Shown: positions 1 through 6,059 of the stretch, piece after piece | Numbering within the stretch: the first letter of the stretch is position 1 | Layout of the letters: every line of letters begins with the position of its first letter | Source: an uncultured Blautia sp. | Lineage (GTDB): Bacteria > Bacillota > Clostridia > Lachnospirales > Lachnospiraceae | Length of the DNA stretch: 6,413 nucleotides | Direction: 5' to 3' | NCBI GenBank assembly: GCA_900765525.1 | Contig: CAAFRY010000054.1 | Span: 1 to 6,413, forward strand | Notes under the pieces: generated by a model | Database searches by the model: none | The model's input: the letters and a program-made list of their open reading frames with translations, nothing else | What the model was told of the DNA's origin: nothing | Program-made: the position numbers and the translations under genes

Positions 1-62
1 CGTACTGGACGTACGCCGATTGAAAGTAACGCAGCAGAAGTGCATATTCAGCCGTTCCGACC
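1..62 (+). repeat. Partial interspersed hairpin repeat, left edge cut by the window
   Basis: This stretch resembles the second half of the element at 6301-6405, in the same orientation. Both copies have a short hairpin (here cgtac at 1-5 with gtacg at 11-15), then cgattga (17-23; 6363-6369), then aacgcagcaga (28-38; 6374-6384) at identical spacing, then attcag (46-51; 6390-6395). The bases in the hairpin stem differ between the copies, yet both still pair. Its 5' half lies outside the window. The right boundary is unclear because similarity fades after about base 52. I infer a family of structured repeats scattered in the genome; no protein is encoded. Confidence 0.6.
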
Positions 63-80
63 GTTTGGCCCCTTGTACAC

Positions 81-192
81 TGAAGGTACTGCTTTTGTTT
101 TTATATTACCTTCATCTTTCACAAAAGAAGGCTGTCGCATGAAACCAGCTTCAGGGATATGCGGCAGCCTATTACGCAGTTGTCTTCTTTTT
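81..192 (+). terminator. Two inverted repeats, possible terminator of an upstream gene
   Basis: Two stems are visible in this gene-free stretch. The first is tgaaggta (81-88) with taccttca (107-114), 8 bp around a T-rich 18-base loop. The second is aggctgtcgcat (129-140) with atgcggcagcct (159-170), 12 bp with one G-U pair. It is followed 13 bases later by a T-rich run (184-192) that can itself pair with aaaagaag at 123-130. This could terminate a plus-strand gene lying left of the window. The T run does not directly follow the main stem, so intrinsic termination is uncertain. On the minus strand the same stem is followed by tcttttgtg, so it could also act in that direction. Confidence 0.35.
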
Positions 193-280
193 CTGTTTTA
201 GTATAGCATATACATTTTAAAGGAAGCAAGTATTTTCTCTTTCCTTTTCCGGCAATCCGTATTAAAATCTAAGAGTAACA

Positions 281-310
281 AAAGAAGGAGTATGCCCTTT
301 TACAAAAGGG
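281..310 (+). promoter_or_regulatory. Displaced ribosome binding site and hairpin before the MATE gene
   Basis: The best Shine-Dalgarno sequence, aaggag (285-290), ends 32 bases before the MATE ATG at 323, which is too far for direct use. Between them lies the stem cccttt (295-300) / aaaggg (305-310) with a four-base loop. If it folds, the effective distance drops to about 16 bases. The 3' arm also contains aaagg (305-309), a weaker site about 13 bases from the ATG that the stem would hide. No in-frame ATG, GTG or TTG lies between the stop at 263-265 and 323, so the start cannot move upstream. An out-of-frame ATG at 292 sits only one base after aaggag. Control of translation by this fold is an inference. 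Confidence 0.4.
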
Positions 311-322
311 TCACAAAAAAAC

Positions 323-1717
323 ATGAAAAAAGCGACAGATTTAGGAAAGGACAAAGTTCCTTTTTTGGTTCTAAAGCTGGCTGTTCCCTCCATGCTTGCA
401 CAATTTGTCACCGTGCTGTACAGCATAGTTGACCGTATGTTTATCGGAAATATTCCGGAGGTAGGGGACACAGCTCTGGCCGGAGTAGGTGTCTGCGGCC
501 CTATAGTCAGCCTGCTCACTTCCTTTGGAACCTTGATTGGCCTTGGAGGCTCTATTCTCATGGCCATGCGCATGGGAGCAGGAAGGAAAAAACAGGCCCA
601 GACCATTCTGGCCCACAGCTTCCTTATGCTGGTAATCTTTTCGGCTGTTTTGACCTTATTGTTTCTGCTTATGAAAAGCCGTCTGCTCCAGTGGTTTGGC
701 GCCAGCCCGGACACCTTTCCTTATGCGGACAGTTACCTGACCATCTACACGGCAGGCACATTTTTTGCCCTGATGGCCATAGGCCTTAATTACTTTATTA
801 CCTGCCAGGGCTTTCCCGGAGTAGGCATGGCTACTGTCATGATTGGAGCCCTGACCAACATTGCACTGGACCCGCTCCTTATTTTCGGACTCCATATGGG
901 TGTGGCCGGAGCGGCCCTTGCTACGGTTATTGCGCAATTTGCCTCCTGCGCCTATGCCTTCTGGTTCCTTACCGGAAAAAAGATTCCCATTGCCGTCACC
1001 CGGCTGAGAAGAAAAAACTTTTCGCCTGTTATCGTTAAGCGAATTCTGGTACTGGGAATTTCACCTTTCCTGATATTGGCCACAGACAGTGTTATCATCC
1101 TTGTTTTGAATACAGTGCTGCAGAAATATGGAGGGCCTGAACAGGGAGATACTCTGATTACCTGTGCCACAATTGTGCAAAGCTATATGATGCTGATTAC
1201 CGGACCTATGCTGGGAATTTCCAGCGGCACCCAGGCAATCCTCAGCTACAACTACGGGGCAAAAGAGATACAAAGAGTAAAACAGGCGGAAAAGTACATA
1301 TTGCTGCTGTGTCTTTGTTTTACTACCCTTATGTTTTTTACCTCCCGGGCTGTTCCTGTATATTTTATCCGACTATTTACTCAGGAGGCCTCACAGCTAA
1401 AGCTGTGCGTTTGGGGTATCCATACATTTACCCTGATGATTATCCCTCTCAGCTTTCAATATGTGTTTGTGGACGGCTTTACCGCCCTGGGCAGGAGCAA
1501 AACCGCTTTATTCCTGTCCATGTTCCGTAAGGGGGATTATGTATTATTCACTATCCTGCTGCCTGCCTTTTTGGGCGCTAAAAGTGCTTTTTACGCCCAG
1601 CCCCTGGCAGATGGTATCGCTGCAGTTATGTCAACCATAGCCTTTTTCCTGGTTTTTCAAAAGCATTTAGAAAAAAGGATGGCAGAATCCGTAGACAATA
1701 GGCAAATATCCGTGTAA
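323..1717 (+). CDS. MATE-family multidrug/toxin efflux transporter, MepA-like
   Basis: A 464-residue polytopic membrane protein, the usual length for this family (about 450 residues, 12 helices in two bundles). MATE proteins export cationic drugs, dyes and metabolites using a sodium or proton gradient. Family signatures include YSIVDRMFIG (33-42) in the first bundle, the LDPLLIFGLHMGVAGAALAT stretch (182-201) near helix 6, and QAILSYNYGA (304-313) in the second bundle, at the position where MATE proteins have a pseudo-symmetric repeat of the N half. The IVDR form of the first motif points to the MepA-like branch. The C-terminal tail (449-464) is short and charged. The start is fixed by the lack of any upstream in-frame start codon, although the ribosome binding site is oddly spaced. 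The substrate cannot be told from sequence. It stands alone on its strand, with repeats on both sides. Confidence 0.93.
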   Translation: MKKATDLGKDKVPFLVLKLAVPSMLAQFVTVLYSIVDRMFIGNIPEVGDTALAGVGVCGPIVSLLTSFGTLIGLGGSILMAMRMGAGRKKQAQTILAHSFLMLVIFSAVLTLLFLLMKSRLLQWFGASPDTFPYADSYLTIYTAGTFFALMAIGLNYFITCQGFPGVGMATVMIGALTNIALDPLLIFGLHMGVAGAALATVIAQFASCAYAFWFLTGKKIPIAVTRLRRKNFSPVIVKRILVLGISPFLILATDSVIILVLNTVLQKYGGPEQGDTLITCATIVQSYMMLITGPMLGISSGTQAILSYNYGAKEIQRVKQAEKYILLLCLCFTTLMFFTSRAVPVYFIRLFTQEASQLKLCVWGIHTFTLMIIPLSFQYVFVDGFTALGRSKTALFLSMFRKGDYVLFTILLPAFLGAKSAFYAQPLADGIAAVMSTIAFFLVFQKHLEKRMAESVDNRQISV

Positions 1718-1736
1718 ACACGACTGTTTAGCTGTC

Positions 1737-1908
1737 TGCCGGCAAGAATAGCCTGCAGGAGTCAAATACTCCGATGCAAGCATCGGAGTATTTGACCTTT
1801 GCGGCAGGTCTACATTCCGCTTCGGTCGGTGCTAAGCCTGTGCTACCGGCACACAGCACGGCCAAATAGACATGCAAGCATGTCCGCCTGGCTCGTTGCC
1901 CGCAGGAA
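1737..1908. repeat. Structured non-coding element with two CAAG-loop hairpins
   Basis: The 244 bases between the MATE gene and the lipoprotein gene are dominated by inverted repeats. They include the palindrome tgccggca (1737-1744), an outer pair cctgc (1752-1756) / gcagg (1804-1808) enclosing a perfect 16-bp stem (1761-1796), and a second perfect stem gacatg (1869-1874) / catgtc (1879-1884). Both perfect stems close on the same ten-base core atgcaagcat. Between them, gtgctaccggcac near 1840-1852 can form a short extra stem. Reading frames through this stretch lack a ribosome binding site and any protein-like composition. I think it resembles recurrent intergenic repeats of Lachnospiraceae, but that is memory rather than a search. 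Boundaries are approximate. Confidence 0.55.
1761..1800 (+). terminator. Perfect 16-bp hairpin downstream of the MATE gene, possible terminator
   Basis: The arms gtcaaatactccgatg (1761-1776) and catcggagtatttgac (1781-1796) pair without a mismatch around the loop caag. It lies 43 bases after the MATE stop and is the only strong hairpin before the next gene, so it may end MATE transcription. It is followed only by cttt rather than a real T tract, so factor-independent termination is doubtful. It could equally be just the core of the repeat element around it, or protect the 3' end of the mRNA. Confidence 0.35.
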
Positions 1909-1932
1909 TAAACAAAACAAATTTGCTGCTTG

Positions 1933-1955
1933 TATAATTTCTTTGAAACAGGAGG
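1933..1955 (+). promoter_or_regulatory. Consensus -10 box and ribosome binding site of the lipoprotein gene
   Basis: A perfect -10 hexamer tataat occupies 1933-1938, and aggagg occupies 1950-1955, six bases before the ATG at 1962. No good -35 hexamer lies 16-18 bases upstream of the -10 box, where the sequence is A-rich. If this promoter is used, the 5' leader would be under 20 bases. The ribosome binding site is certain; the promoter is plausible. Confidence 0.55.
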
Positions 1956-1961
1956 TTCTCA

Positions 1962-2609
1962 ATGAAAAAAAGATTATTGCTTCTTATGACTTGCCTGATG
2001 CTTGGCCTTTTCGGCTGCAGGGAAGATGACACCCGGGAATCCGAGGAAGCAGAGCTTGACGCCGTGTCTTCCTCCATGGACGGCATATTGACGGAGTATA
2101 CAGGCTCCCAGCTTTCCATTGAAACAGAGGACGGCGGCACCCTCACCTTTAAGGACTGCTCCTCTGCAAAAATCCAGTGTAAAAACGGCATTATCCCGGG
2201 AAATGAGGTTACTCTGGTATATGTAGGCGGAATTGACGGCACAGATACCAGCAACGTAAAGGTCAGAAAGATAATCACCTCTGATGATAATTCCAGCGTT
2301 ATGAGCCTGGCGGAACATGCAAAAGAAGACATTGCTCTCTCCGGCGGCATGGTCACACCTCAGGAGGATGACAGCCAGGCTGGCCAGGATATGCCGGCCA
2401 GCGGAGCCCAGGTAGAGGAAACCCATCAGACCGCCTCTGTCATAAGCGGAGTGAATGTCCGGGCGGATGCTCTCAGCGGTTCTGAAATTCTGGGTACTTT
2501 AGGCGGCGGAGATTCTGTCACTGTCACAGGCATTTGCGACAATGGCTGGTACCGTATTATCTTCGAAAACCAAACCGGCTTTGTGTGGAGAGACTATCTG
2601 TCTCTGTAA
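1962..2609 (+). CDS. SH3b-domain lipoprotein
   Basis: A 215-residue exported lipoprotein. Residues 1-18 are a lipoprotein signal peptide (KKR, then a Leu/Met-rich core) ending in the lipobox LFGC, with Cys19 as the lipidated residue. An acidic linker follows (20-37). Residues about 38-106 form a beta-rich domain (MDGILTEYTGSQLSIETEDG onward) that resembles a small OB-like barrel; this is only an impression. Residues 107-157 are a Ser/Gly/Asp-rich linker. Residues 162-215 are a bacterial SH3 domain with the typical SGVNVRADALSGSEILGTL opening and a GFVWRDYL ending. SH3b domains bind peptidoglycan or other wall ligands, so the protein probably sits on the outer membrane face and contacts the wall. 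No catalytic domain is present. The start is supported by aggagg six bases upstream. It converges with the wall hydrolase, which also carries SH3b domains. The exact role is unknown. Confidence 0.85.
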   Translation: MKKRLLLLMTCLMLGLFGCREDDTRESEEAELDAVSSSMDGILTEYTGSQLSIETEDGGTLTFKDCSSAKIQCKNGIIPGNEVTLVYVGGIDGTDTSNVKVRKIITSDDNSSVMSLAEHAKEDIALSGGMVTPQEDDSQAGQDMPASGAQVEETHQTASVISGVNVRADALSGSEILGTLGGGDSVTVTGICDNGWYRIIFENQTGFVWRDYLSL

Positions 2610-2644
2610 ATACTAGGATTCCGGAAAGTTTTCTATAGTAAAGC

Positions 2645-2702
2645 AAAAAGCTGTTCCCTAGGGCATTCCTGTAAAAGGTCTGTCTTAGGAACAGCTTTCT
2701 TA
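2645..2702. terminator. Bidirectional intrinsic terminator between convergent genes
   Basis: The arms aaagctgttcc (2647-2657) and ggaacagcttt (2688-2698) pair perfectly over 11 bp. The 30-base interval between them can extend the stem slightly past a one-base bulge. On the plus strand the stem is followed by tttcttatt, and on the minus strand by tttttgcttt. It starts 38 bases after the lipoprotein stop and 25 bases beyond the hydrolase stop. It therefore probably ends both transcripts and is slightly stronger for the minus-strand gene. Confidence 0.8.
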
Positions 2703-2722
2703 TTATCTGTTTTTCTATCTGC

Positions 2723-4978
2723 TTATTTCAGCAAATATACATCAGCATAATTTACCCCCAGAGCATTGGCTCTGTTGTGGTCATTTACATAAATATCAAT
2801 GCGGTTTCCTTTAATAGCGCCTCCGCAATCCTCTGCCGTAAAGATATGTCCGTTAATGATAACTTTAGTTCCGTAAGGAATTACATTCGGGTCTACGGCA
2901 ATGGTCTGGCCTTCTACAACCGGTGTTCCTGTGGCCGTAATACCGGTTTCCACGTCGCAGCAAATCTCGCAGGAGCAGTAATAGGTCAGCTTAAAGTTAC
3001 CTAAATTCTGTCCATACATTTCTCCGGTGGCATTGACCTCAGCAATATCTCCGCTACCATATGCAAAAGATACGTCATCCAGCACTCTGGTGGCCCACAC
3101 TGCATTAGCCGTGTTTAAATTTCCCTGCACAATACCGTACTTAGTTCCCATAGCCTCCACAGTCTTTCCGTTTCCAGCATAGATGACTACATGGTAAATC
3201 TGTCCATTCTTTGCATAGAAAATCAAATCTCCCGGCTGCGCATCCTTCACAGGAATCTTGGTGCCGTACTGCGCCTGGTCTGCAGCTACTCTCGGCAAAT
3301 CATAGCCATATTCCTTAAAGATACTCTGCACAAATCCTGAGCAGTCCGCTCCCTCTGTCAGACTGGTTCCTCCCCATACATAGGGATTCCCGATAAACTG
3401 GGAAGCAAACTCAATAACAGAGCTTCTCACTTCTCCCTGGGGAACTCCTGATTTTATAGAAGTCAGCGTATAATAGCAGGCCTGGTTTTCCTCCGGCGCT
3501 ATCAGCTCTTCTGCCTTTTGATAGGCGTCCTCACCGTTCTGCTCTACCTGTGTCTTAATTTCCTCTCCATACTGGATATATTCCCGGCTTACAAAGCCTC
3601 TTACATCCCCGGACTCCACATAGACCCAATCCTGGTCCTTCTCTGCCAGAAGATAGCAGAGGCTGCCCTGAGACAGGGTTCCCACAATTCTGGTGTCCGT
3701 TCCTTTACCTTCCCGCACATTCAGCAGGCTGGCCGTAACCACAGCATAATCCTTGTCCACTACCGTCTGATTTACCGTAGCTCTCAGGTATAAAAAGGCC
3801 TGATTCTCATTCCACGGTACCAGCTCTGCAGCCATGGGAGCTGTTCCCTCGATTCCCGTATACTCTCTGTTCTCCTGGGCAGCCTTATCCTTTGCCTGCT
3901 TCTGATATTCTTCCAGAAGAGTCTGTGCTTCCTCTCCGGTCATAACCTGCTCTGCCTGCACAAAGCCTCTTACCCGGCCAGACTCCACATAGAGCCAGCC
4001 GTTGTCTTCTTCCTTCAGAATGTAGCAAACCCCTTTTTCCGCCAGGCTTCCGATACTTCTGGATTCCTGGGCCATTTCTTCTTTTATCTCCAGATTCGCT
4101 CTGGCAAAAGCATATTTTCTGGCCACAGTCCAGAAACGAAAATCTTCAACAATCACCGGCATTTCTATAATCTGCTGGCTGGCAATCAATTCCTGATTGG
4201 TGGATGGAGTCTGTCCCTCATCCTTTTGCTCTGAATCCTGCTCAATAGCCGGACTTCCGTCCTCCATCAAAATCACAAAACCGTTTTCATCCAGCATATA
4301 ATGCCAGCCCTCAGGCAGCACATAACCTGTTCTGGCCTCATAGGCTTCCGGCGTTTCTCCCTGCTGCTGAGCCTGGTCAGCTTCTATCTTAGGGCTTCCG
4401 TCCTCTAAAAGGATGACAAAACCGTTCTCATCCAACACATAATGCCAACCCTCAGGCAGCACATAGCCTGTTCTGGTTTCATAAGCTTCCGGTGTTTCTC
4501 CCTGCTGCTGGGGCTGGTCAGCTTCTATCTTAGGGCTTCCGTCCTCCAGAAGGATGACAAAACCGTTCTCATCCAGCACATAATGCCAACCCTCAGGCAG
4601 CACATAACCTGTTCTTGCCTCATAAGCCTCCGGCGTTTCTCCGGGCTGCTGAGTCTCTCCGTCTTCTGTTTCCCCGGGTTCCTGGGGCTCCCCGCCTTCT
4701 GTACCGCCAGGCTGCTGAGTTTCTCCTCCCTCTGTTTCCCCGGGCTGCTGGGTTTCTCCTCCCTCTGTTTCTCCGGATTCCTGGTTTTCCTCACCTTCTG
4801 TTTCACTGGGCTGCTGGGTTTCTCCGCCTTCCGTTTCCCCAGACTCCTGAGTTTCTGTCTCTTCTGCTGTCTGCACCTGCTCCGGGGTTTCTGGTTCTGC
4901 CGCCATAACTCCTGTTGGCACTGCCATAGTAACCGCCATGGAAAGAGCCATGGCTCTCTTTAATTCTTTTAATTTCAA
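2723..4978 (-). CDS. Secreted multidomain cell-wall hydrolase: SH3b x2, NlpC/P60 and 3D domains
   Basis: A 751-residue protein counted from the TTG at 4978. Residues 1-26 are a signal peptide (KLKELKR, hydrophobic core, cleavage near VMA/AE). Next come acidic 11-residue repeats (47-112), three 47-residue repeats (113-253), SH3b domains at about 284-346 and 410-469, an NlpC/P60 domain (about 516-633) and a 3D domain (about 679-751). The NlpC/P60 nucleophile is Cys546 in ADCSGFV, with His596 in YHVVIYAG and Glu608 in VEAMG as probable partners. The family cleaves peptide stems of peptidoglycan, often gamma-D-Glu to diaminopimelate. The 3D domain has its three aspartates (Asp696 in AVDP, Asp717 in AED, Asp728 in RIDIY) after a cysteine cluster (668, 670, 673, 674). 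Such domains are linked to lytic transglycosylase-like folds, so action on glycan strands is possible. A start at TTG 5005 would add nine residues but lacks a ribosome binding site. It is probably co-transcribed with asnA. Confidence 0.88.
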   Translation of the reverse strand: MKLKELKRAMALSMAVTMAVPTGVMAAEPETPEQVQTAEETETQESGETEGGETQQPSETEGEENQESGETEGGETQQPGETEGGETQQPGGTEGGEPQEPGETEDGETQQPGETPEAYEARTGYVLPEGWHYVLDENGFVILLEDGSPKIEADQPQQQGETPEAYETRTGYVLPEGWHYVLDENGFVILLEDGSPKIEADQAQQQGETPEAYEARTGYVLPEGWHYMLDENGFVILMEDGSPAIEQDSEQKDEGQTPSTNQELIASQQIIEMPVIVEDFRFWTVARKYAFARANLEIKEEMAQESRSIGSLAEKGVCYILKEEDNGWLYVESGRVRGFVQAEQVMTGEEAQTLLEEYQKQAKDKAAQENREYTGIEGTAPMAAELVPWNENQAFLYLRATVNQTVVDKDYAVVTASLLNVREGKGTDTRIVGTLSQGSLCYLLAEKDQDWVYVESGDVRGFVSREYIQYGEEIKTQVEQNGEDAYQKAEELIAPEENQACYYTLTSIKSGVPQGEVRSSVIEFASQFIGNPYVWGGTSLTEGADCSGFVQSIFKEYGYDLPRVAADQAQYGTKIPVKDAQPGDLIFYAKNGQIYHVVIYAGNGKTVEAMGTKYGIVQGNLNTANAVWATRVLDDVSFAYGSGDIAEVNATGEMYGQNLGNFKLTYYCSCEICCDVETGITATGTPVVEGQTIAVDPNVIPYGTKVIINGHIFTAEDCGGAIKGNRIDIYVNDHNRANALGVNYADVYLLK
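4220..4642 (-). repeat. Three tandem 141-bp repeats encoding 47-residue units
   Basis: Three in-frame copies lie within the hydrolase gene: 4502-4642, 4361-4501 and 4220-4360 in order of translation. Each unit opens with GETPEAYE and contains RTGYVLPEGWHY, DENGFVIL and EDGSP. Copies one and two differ at only two residues (Ala/Thr and Pro/Ala), while copy three diverges at its end. The DNA is also very similar, which suggests recent duplication and a locus prone to change in copy number. The GWxYxLDENG pattern recalls choline- or glucan-binding wall repeats, but the unit is longer than those and I do not recognise a named family. Confidence 0.85.
4643..4840 (-). repeat. Six tandem 33-bp repeats encoding acidic 11-residue units
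   Basis: Six units of exactly 33 bp fill 198 bp. They encode variants of GETEGGETQQP, including SETEGEENQES, GGTEGGEPQEP and GETEDGETQQP. The stretch follows the signal peptide and is rich in Glu, Gly, Gln and Thr with regular Pro. It is probably a disordered, highly negative spacer in the mature N terminus. The biased composition leaves other frames free of stops, which produces long but meaningless open frames on the opposite strand. Confidence 0.85.
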
Positions 4979-4993
4979 GCTTTCTGTCCTCCT
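4976..4993 (-). promoter_or_regulatory. Ribosome binding site that selects a TTG start for the wall hydrolase
   Basis: On the minus strand aggagg (4988-4993) is followed by nine bases and then TTG at 4976-4978. That start gives a textbook signal peptide beginning MKLKELKR. The upstream TTG at 5003-5005 would put this site inside the coding sequence and has no ribosome binding site of its own. The next ATG (codon 10 of the chosen frame) would remove the positively charged N region of the signal peptide. Confidence 0.75.
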
Positions 4994-5031
4994 GTTTATA
5001 AGCAAGCCTGCTGCAATACAACCGATATATC

Positions 5032-6039
5032 CTATAAAATTTCAATCCCAGCCTTTTCGCAAAGCTTCATGGTCTCTTCATCCCAAATAGAAGACTGCAC
5101 TTCGCCGATATGGGCCTTCTGCAAAAGCAGCATACAGATTCTGGACTGTCCGATACCTCCGCCGATTGTCAAAGGCAGCTTTCCTTCCAGCAGCATTTTA
5201 TGGAAGGGAAGCTTTCTTCTCTCATCACAGCCAGCCTTGGTCAGCTGCTCATCCAGAGATTTTTCATCTACCCGGATTCCCATAGAAGAAATTTCCAGGG
5301 CACAGCCCAAAGGCTCATGCCAGAAAAGCAAATCCCCATTTAATTTCCAATCATCATAGTCCGGAGCCCTGCCGTCATGCTTCTCTCCTGAAGCCAGCAA
5401 ATCTCCTATCTGCATAATAAAAACGGTTTTATGCTCTTTCACATAAGCATTTTCTCTTTCCTTTGGCGTCAAACCAGGATATAAATCCTCCAGCTCCTGT
5501 GAAGTAACAAAGGTCACCTGACGGCAAAGCTCCGTATCCAGGCTTTCATAGCTGTACTTCACTTCATCCAGTGCATTGCAGATAGCTCCCACAATACGGT
5601 TCACTGTACTTTTCAGAAAATCCAGATTCCGTTCTTCCCGGGTAATAATTTTTTCCCAATCCCACTGGTCCACATAAACAGAATGCAGATTATCCAGCTC
5701 CTCGTCTCTTCGGATGGCATTCATGTCGGTAAGAAGACCTTTTCCCACATGAAAGTCATAGCGGTACAATGCCATACGTTTCCATTTTGCCAAAGAATGT
5801 ACAACCTGGGCATTGGTTCCCGCATCAGGAATATCAAAAGTAACCGGGCGTTCTACCCCGTTCAAATCATCATTCAATCCGGAGGACGGGTCTACAAATA
5901 AAGGTGCTGTCACTCTTTTTAGCTTAAGAGCCATACAGAGCTTTTTCTCCATTAAATGCTTAATCATTCCTATGGCCTCCTGGGTCTCATAGCTGGATAA
6001 GCATGAATGGTAATTTTCAGGTACTATCACTTTGCTCAT
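5032..6039 (-). CDS. asnA: Aspartate--ammonia ligase (ammonia-dependent asparagine synthetase AsnA)
   Basis: AsnA makes asparagine in the cytoplasm from aspartate, ammonia and ATP, releasing AMP and pyrophosphate, and shares the class II aminoacyl-tRNA synthetase fold. The 335-residue product, counted from ATG 6037-6039, matches the family length (330 in E. coli). Conserved blocks include VVHSLAKWKR (79-88), LHSVYVDQWDWE (118-129), RAPDYDDW (224-231), LEISSMGIRVD (248-258) and GGGIGQSR (293-300). By alignment from memory with the E. coli enzyme, key residues Asp46, Arg100 and Gln116 correspond to Asp57, Arg110 and Gln125, and all are kept. The nine-residue longer start at 6066 is unlikely because agggagga (6046-6053) lies inside it, six bases before the chosen ATG. 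The 53 bases to the hydrolase gene contain no terminator, so the two may form an operon. I see no T-box leader. Confidence 0.96.
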   Translation of the reverse strand: MSKVIVPENYHSCLSSYETQEAIGMIKHLMEKKLCMALKLKRVTAPLFVDPSSGLNDDLNGVERPVTFDIPDAGTNAQVVHSLAKWKRMALYRYDFHVGKGLLTDMNAIRRDEELDNLHSVYVDQWDWEKIITREERNLDFLKSTVNRIVGAICNALDEVKYSYESLDTELCRQVTFVTSQELEDLYPGLTPKERENAYVKEHKTVFIMQIGDLLASGEKHDGRAPDYDDWKLNGDLLFWHEPLGCALEISSMGIRVDEKSLDEQLTKAGCDERRKLPFHKMLLEGKLPLTIGGGIGQSRICMLLLQKAHIGEVQSSIWDEETMKLCEKAGIEIL

Positions 6040-6045
6040 ATGCTT

Positions 6046-6053
6046 TCCTCCCT
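6046..6053 (-). promoter_or_regulatory. Ribosome binding site of asnA
   Basis: The minus strand reads agggagga, then six bases, then ATG at 6037-6039. It fixes the asnA start at the second methionine of the open frame, which gives an N terminus beginning MSKVIVPENYH. Confidence 0.8.
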
Positions 6054-6059
6054 GTCCGT

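Noticed and set aside
262..714. Minus-strand 150-codon frame over the start of the MATE gene
   Set aside because: It is a shadow of the MATE coding sequence; there is no ribosome binding site and no family resemblance.
1761..1884. CRISPR array or REP element with a RAYT transposase
   Set aside because: There are only two stems, of different length, with no regular spacers, no cas genes and no Y1 transposase nearby.
1799..2029. Plus-strand 76-codon frame overlapping the lipoprotein start
   Set aside because: It runs through the structured repeat element, has no ribosome binding site and overlaps a well-supported gene in another frame.
1832..2426. Minus-strand frames of 150-174 codons over the lipoprotein gene
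   Set aside because: They are antisense to a gene with a clear signal peptide, lipobox, SH3b domain and ribosome binding site; they lack a start signal and any recognisable domain.
4442..4963. Long plus-strand open frame (173 codons) and neighbouring frames over 4525-4908
   Set aside because: They lie opposite or out of frame with the hydrolase repeats. Their length comes from the biased repeat composition, and they show no ribosome binding site or domain.
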